From JACVRW01 sp052038485 (GTDB lineage: Bacteria; Actinomycetota; Thermoleophilia; Solirubrobacterales; Thermoleophilaceae): a DNA stretch of 17,100 nucleotides. The position numbers and the translations under genes are program-made. Positions 14,874-17,100 of the stretch are shown here, one piece after another (within the stretch, counting starts at the first letter, position 1; every line of letters starts with the position of its first letter). The DNA lies in contig JBQGCL010000119.1 in assembly GCA_052038485.1 (NCBI GenBank), positions 1-17,100 of the forward strand. The letters run 5' to 3'. The notes under the pieces are model-generated. The model saw only the letters and a program-made list of their open reading frames with translations, ran no database searches and was not told the origin of the DNA.

Positions 14874-16894
14874 GACGGCTTGTCGCGATCACGGCCGCGG
14901 CCGTCGTGGCGCTCGTCGCGGCGGCGCCCGCCGGCGCCGCTGGCTGCGACCCGATCGGCGTCGGCAACTGCCTCTACCCGTGGCCGAACGACTACTTCCG
15001 CGAGGACGGCCACCTGGCCCTGACGCCGTCGATGATGCCGGCCAACAGCTCCGGCGTCCCGATCGACCCGACCGACTACAACCGTCAGGACGGCTTCAGC
15101 CCGGGCGCGACGATCGTGACCAAGGTGCCCGGGCTCGACACGCCCGCGGCGCTGGAGCGGACGGGCGCGGTGCCGATCACGGACCTCGCGCGCACCTACG
15201 ACCGCCGGGCCCCAATCGTCGTGATCAACGCGCGCACGCTGCGGCGCCAGCTGATCTGGGCCGAGCTCGACTCGAACGCCGGCTCGGCGGCGAACACGGC
15301 GCTGCTGATCCACCCGGCCAAGAACTTCCGCGAGGGTGAGCGCTACATCGTTGCGCTGCGCTGGCTGCGCAACGCCGACGGCGCGCTGCTCACCGCCCCG
15401 CTGGCGTTCCGCTTCTACCGCGACCGCGTCGTCACGAAGACGCCGTCGTTCGAGGCGCGCCGCCCGCACATGGAGGCCATCTTCAAGCGCCTCAAGCGCG
15501 CCGGGATCAAGCGCCACGGCCTCTACCTCGCCTGGGACTTCACGGTGGCCAGTGAGCGCTCGCTGTCGCGCAGGATGCTCTCCATCCGCGACCGCGCCTT
15601 CGCCGACCTGGGCGACGCCAACCTCAAGGACCTCGAGGTCGAGGGCGCGCCGCCGAAGTTCACGATCGACAAGATCATCGACTACACGCCGGCCCAGCAG
15701 CCGAACGTGCGCCGGCGCGTGGAGGGGCACGTGACCGTGCCCTGCTTCCTCGACCAGCCGGGCTGCCCGCCCGGGTCGCGCTTCAGCCTCGGCCCCGATG
15801 GCCTGCCGCAGCGCATCCCCGGCAACACCTACGAGGCGGCGTTCATCTGCAACATCCCGCGCTCGGCCACGCCCGACCACCCGGCGCGCCCGTCGCTGTA
15901 CGGGCACGGCCTGTTCGGCGACGCCGGCGAGGTGGGGGCGGACAACGTCGAGCAGCTCGGCAACGAGAACGACGTGATGGTCTGCGCGGCCGACTGGATC
16001 GGCATGTCCGAGAACGACCTGCCCAACGCGCTCGGCGTGCTCGGTGACCTGTCGGACTTCCCGACCCTGCCCGACCGCCTCCAGCAGGGGTTCCTCGACT
16101 TCCTCTACATCGGGCGCGCGATGATCCACCCCAAGGGCTTCTCGTCGAGCCTCGCATTCTGGGACCCGAAGGGTCCGCTGATCGACACGCGCCGGCTCTT
16201 CTACTACGGCAACAGCCAAGGGGGCATCGCCGGCGGCGCGCTGACCGCCGTGGCGCCCGACTTCAACCGCTCGGTGCTCTACGTGGGCGCGATGAACTAC
16301 AGCCTGCTGGTCGAACGCAGCGTCGACTTCGACCCGTTCGGCGCGGTGCTCGACGGCTCCTATCCGGACCGGCTCGAGCGACCGCTGTTGCTGTCGCTGA
16401 TCCAGACGCTCTGGGACCGCGGCGAGCCGAACGGCTACGCCTGGCACATGACCGGCGACCCGCTGCCGAACACGCCGCCGCACAAGGTGCTCCAGATCCT
16501 CTCGTTCGGCGACCACCAGGTCGCCAATGTCGGCACCGAGATCGAGGCGCGCACGATCGGCTCGAAGCTGCGCCTGCCCGCAACCGACCCCGGCCGCCAC
16601 ACCGACGTCGCGCCCTACTACGGGATCCCGCACATCGAGCAGTTCCCCTTCGACGGCGACGCCGCGCTGGTCGTGTGGGACATCGGGCCGCTGCGGGCCG
16701 GGGGCACGCTCGGGACTCCGGCGCCGCCGATCACGAACACGCCACCGCGCATCGGCGTGGACCCGCACGACCTGGTGATCGAGTCCGAGCCCTCCGTGCG
16801 GCGCCAGATCGCGGAATGGCTGCGCATCGACGGGCATCTGATCGACGTGTGCGGCAGCGCCCCCTGCCACGCGGCCGGATGGTCCGGCCCGTAG
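14870..16894 (+). CDS. Secreted alpha/beta-hydrolase-like protein, paralogue 3 of 3
   Basis: The protein is 674 residues from the GTG at 14870, overlapping the preceding stop (GTGA). Its signal peptide is identical in sequence to that of paralogue 2. The mature protein starts CDPIGVGNCLYPWPNDYF and has DYNRQDGFSPG, where the other two have DYNWSDGFSPG. It shares EGERYIVALR, LYLAWDFTVAS, PCFLDQPGC and LYGHGLFG. The elbow is YYGNSQGG with Ser449, followed by LWDRGE and GDHQV with His549. The protein ends CGSAPCHAAGW. Overall it resembles paralogue 2 much more than paralogue 1, so the pair probably arose by a later duplication. The intact reading frame and motifs suggest all three are functional; differences in the elbow and around it may mean different substrates. 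The start of the M1 peptidase relic overlaps its last 16 bases. Confidence 0.83.
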   Translation: MRRLVAITAAAVVALVAAAPAGAAGCDPIGVGNCLYPWPNDYFREDGHLALTPSMMPANSSGVPIDPTDYNRQDGFSPGATIVTKVPGLDTPAALERTGAVPITDLARTYDRRAPIVVINARTLRRQLIWAELDSNAGSAANTALLIHPAKNFREGERYIVALRWLRNADGALLTAPLAFRFYRDRVVTKTPSFEARRPHMEAIFKRLKRAGIKRHGLYLAWDFTVASERSLSRRMLSIRDRAFADLGDANLKDLEVEGAPPKFTIDKIIDYTPAQQPNVRRRVEGHVTVPCFLDQPGCPPGSRFSLGPDGLPQRIPGNTYEAAFICNIPRSATPDHPARPSLYGHGLFGDAGEVGADNVEQLGNENDVMVCAADWIGMSENDLPNALGVLGDLSDFPTLPDRLQQGFLDFLYIGRAMIHPKGFSSSLAFWDPKGPLIDTRRLFYYGNSQGGIAGGALTAVAPDFNRSVLYVGAMNYSLLVERSVDFDPFGAVLDGSYPDRLERPLLLSLIQTLWDRGEPNGYAWHMTGDPLPNTPPHKVLQILSFGDHQVANVGTEIEARTIGSKLRLPATDPGRHTDVAPYYGIPHIEQFPFDGDAALVVWDIGPLRAGGTLGTPAPPITNTPPRIGVDPHDLVIESEPSVRRQIAEWLRIDGHLIDVCGSAPCHAAGWSGP

Positions 16895-17100
16895 GGCTGG
16901 CCGCCGTCGCGGCGCTGCTCGCCGCGGCTGCGCCGGCTGCCGCCGGCGGCTACTCGCCGGCGCACCTGGTTCCGCGACCACAACGGCGGCAACGTCACCA
17001 CCGGTGACTTCATCGCGCTCGCCGAGCGCAAGACGGGCCGCCAACTGGACGCCTTCTTCGACGACTGGCTGTACCGCGCGGGCCGCCCCGCCGCCTGCCC
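16879..17100 (+). pseudogene. Deleted, frameshifted relic of a secreted M1-family metallopeptidase (runs off window)
   Basis: An ATG at 16879, overlapping the last 16 bases of the hydrolase, begins a clear Sec signal peptide: MVRPVGLAAVAALLA, then AAAPAAAGG. That frame stops at 17005-17007 after 42 residues. In the next frame, from 16964 to the window end without a stop, the sequence reads TWFRDH, then GNVTTGDFIALAER, then LDAFFDDWLYRAG. This matches the C-terminal end of M1 aminopeptidases (the GNxTTxDF...FFxxWL pattern). Everything between, including the zinc-binding HExxH and GAMEN-type region, is absent. The join lies at about 16950-16964. The simplest reading is a gene that lost its central kilobase or more by internal deletion; an assembly error could look the same. 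Any 42-residue product would have no peptidase activity. Confidence 0.65.

Noticed and set aside
14612..17044. 810-codon minus-strand open frame opposite the third hydrolase
   Set aside because: Same shadow composition (RRR, VGD, EVEA runs), and it lies antisense to a protein with clear motifs and a signal peptide.

Overview
The window is very GC-rich, uses GTG and TTG starts freely, and packs genes with GTGA overlaps. Its gene content is typical of a soil actinobacterium of the Thermoleophilia / Solirubrobacterales type: SPDG-repeat propellers with a small N-terminal beta domain, a GMC oxidoreductase beside a small Tat-signal protein, and short secreted proteins. That taxonomic placement is inferred from protein style, not from a marker gene. 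No tRNA, rRNA, CRISPR array, transposase or origin was recognised.

Layout. 1-132 is the tail of a small secreted protein, followed by a hairpin that looks like a terminator. 380-2164 (+) is a secreted seven-repeat beta-propeller protein with regular cysteine pairs. 2200-5653 (-) is a compact four-gene operon read right to left: a small secreted four-cysteine protein, a Tat-signal protein, an FAD-dependent GMC oxidoreductase without its own signal peptide, and a conserved hypothetical protein. 5767-9710 (+) is a complete ABC importer of the spermidine/putrescine (Pot) type in the order ATPase, lipoprotein binding protein, permease, permease. The divergent gap between these two operons (5654-5766) holds an almost perfect 18-bp palindrome. 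9717-9929 (-) is a DUF2188 protein, and 10009-10860 (+) is an RpiR/MurR-type regulator that may control the importer or the genes downstream.

10903-16894 (+) is the most striking part: three consecutive paralogous secreted proteins of about 650-675 residues, each joined to the next by a GTGA stop/start overlap. Each carries an alpha/beta-hydrolase nucleophile elbow and a GDHQV histidine motif exactly 100 residues further on. The second and third have identical signal peptides despite six synonymous differences. They look like an expanded set of exported hydrolases or esterases of unknown substrate.

Directly after them (16879-17100) lies what appears to be a deletion relic of an M1-family metallopeptidase: a signal peptide joined out of frame to the C-terminal end of the enzyme. 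The window ends inside it.

Functionally the region is dominated by export and uptake: secreted hydrolases, a probably exported flavin oxidoreductase complex, a secreted propeller, and an importer for small cationic or amine-like solutes. A saprophytic, scavenging role is reasonable but inferred.
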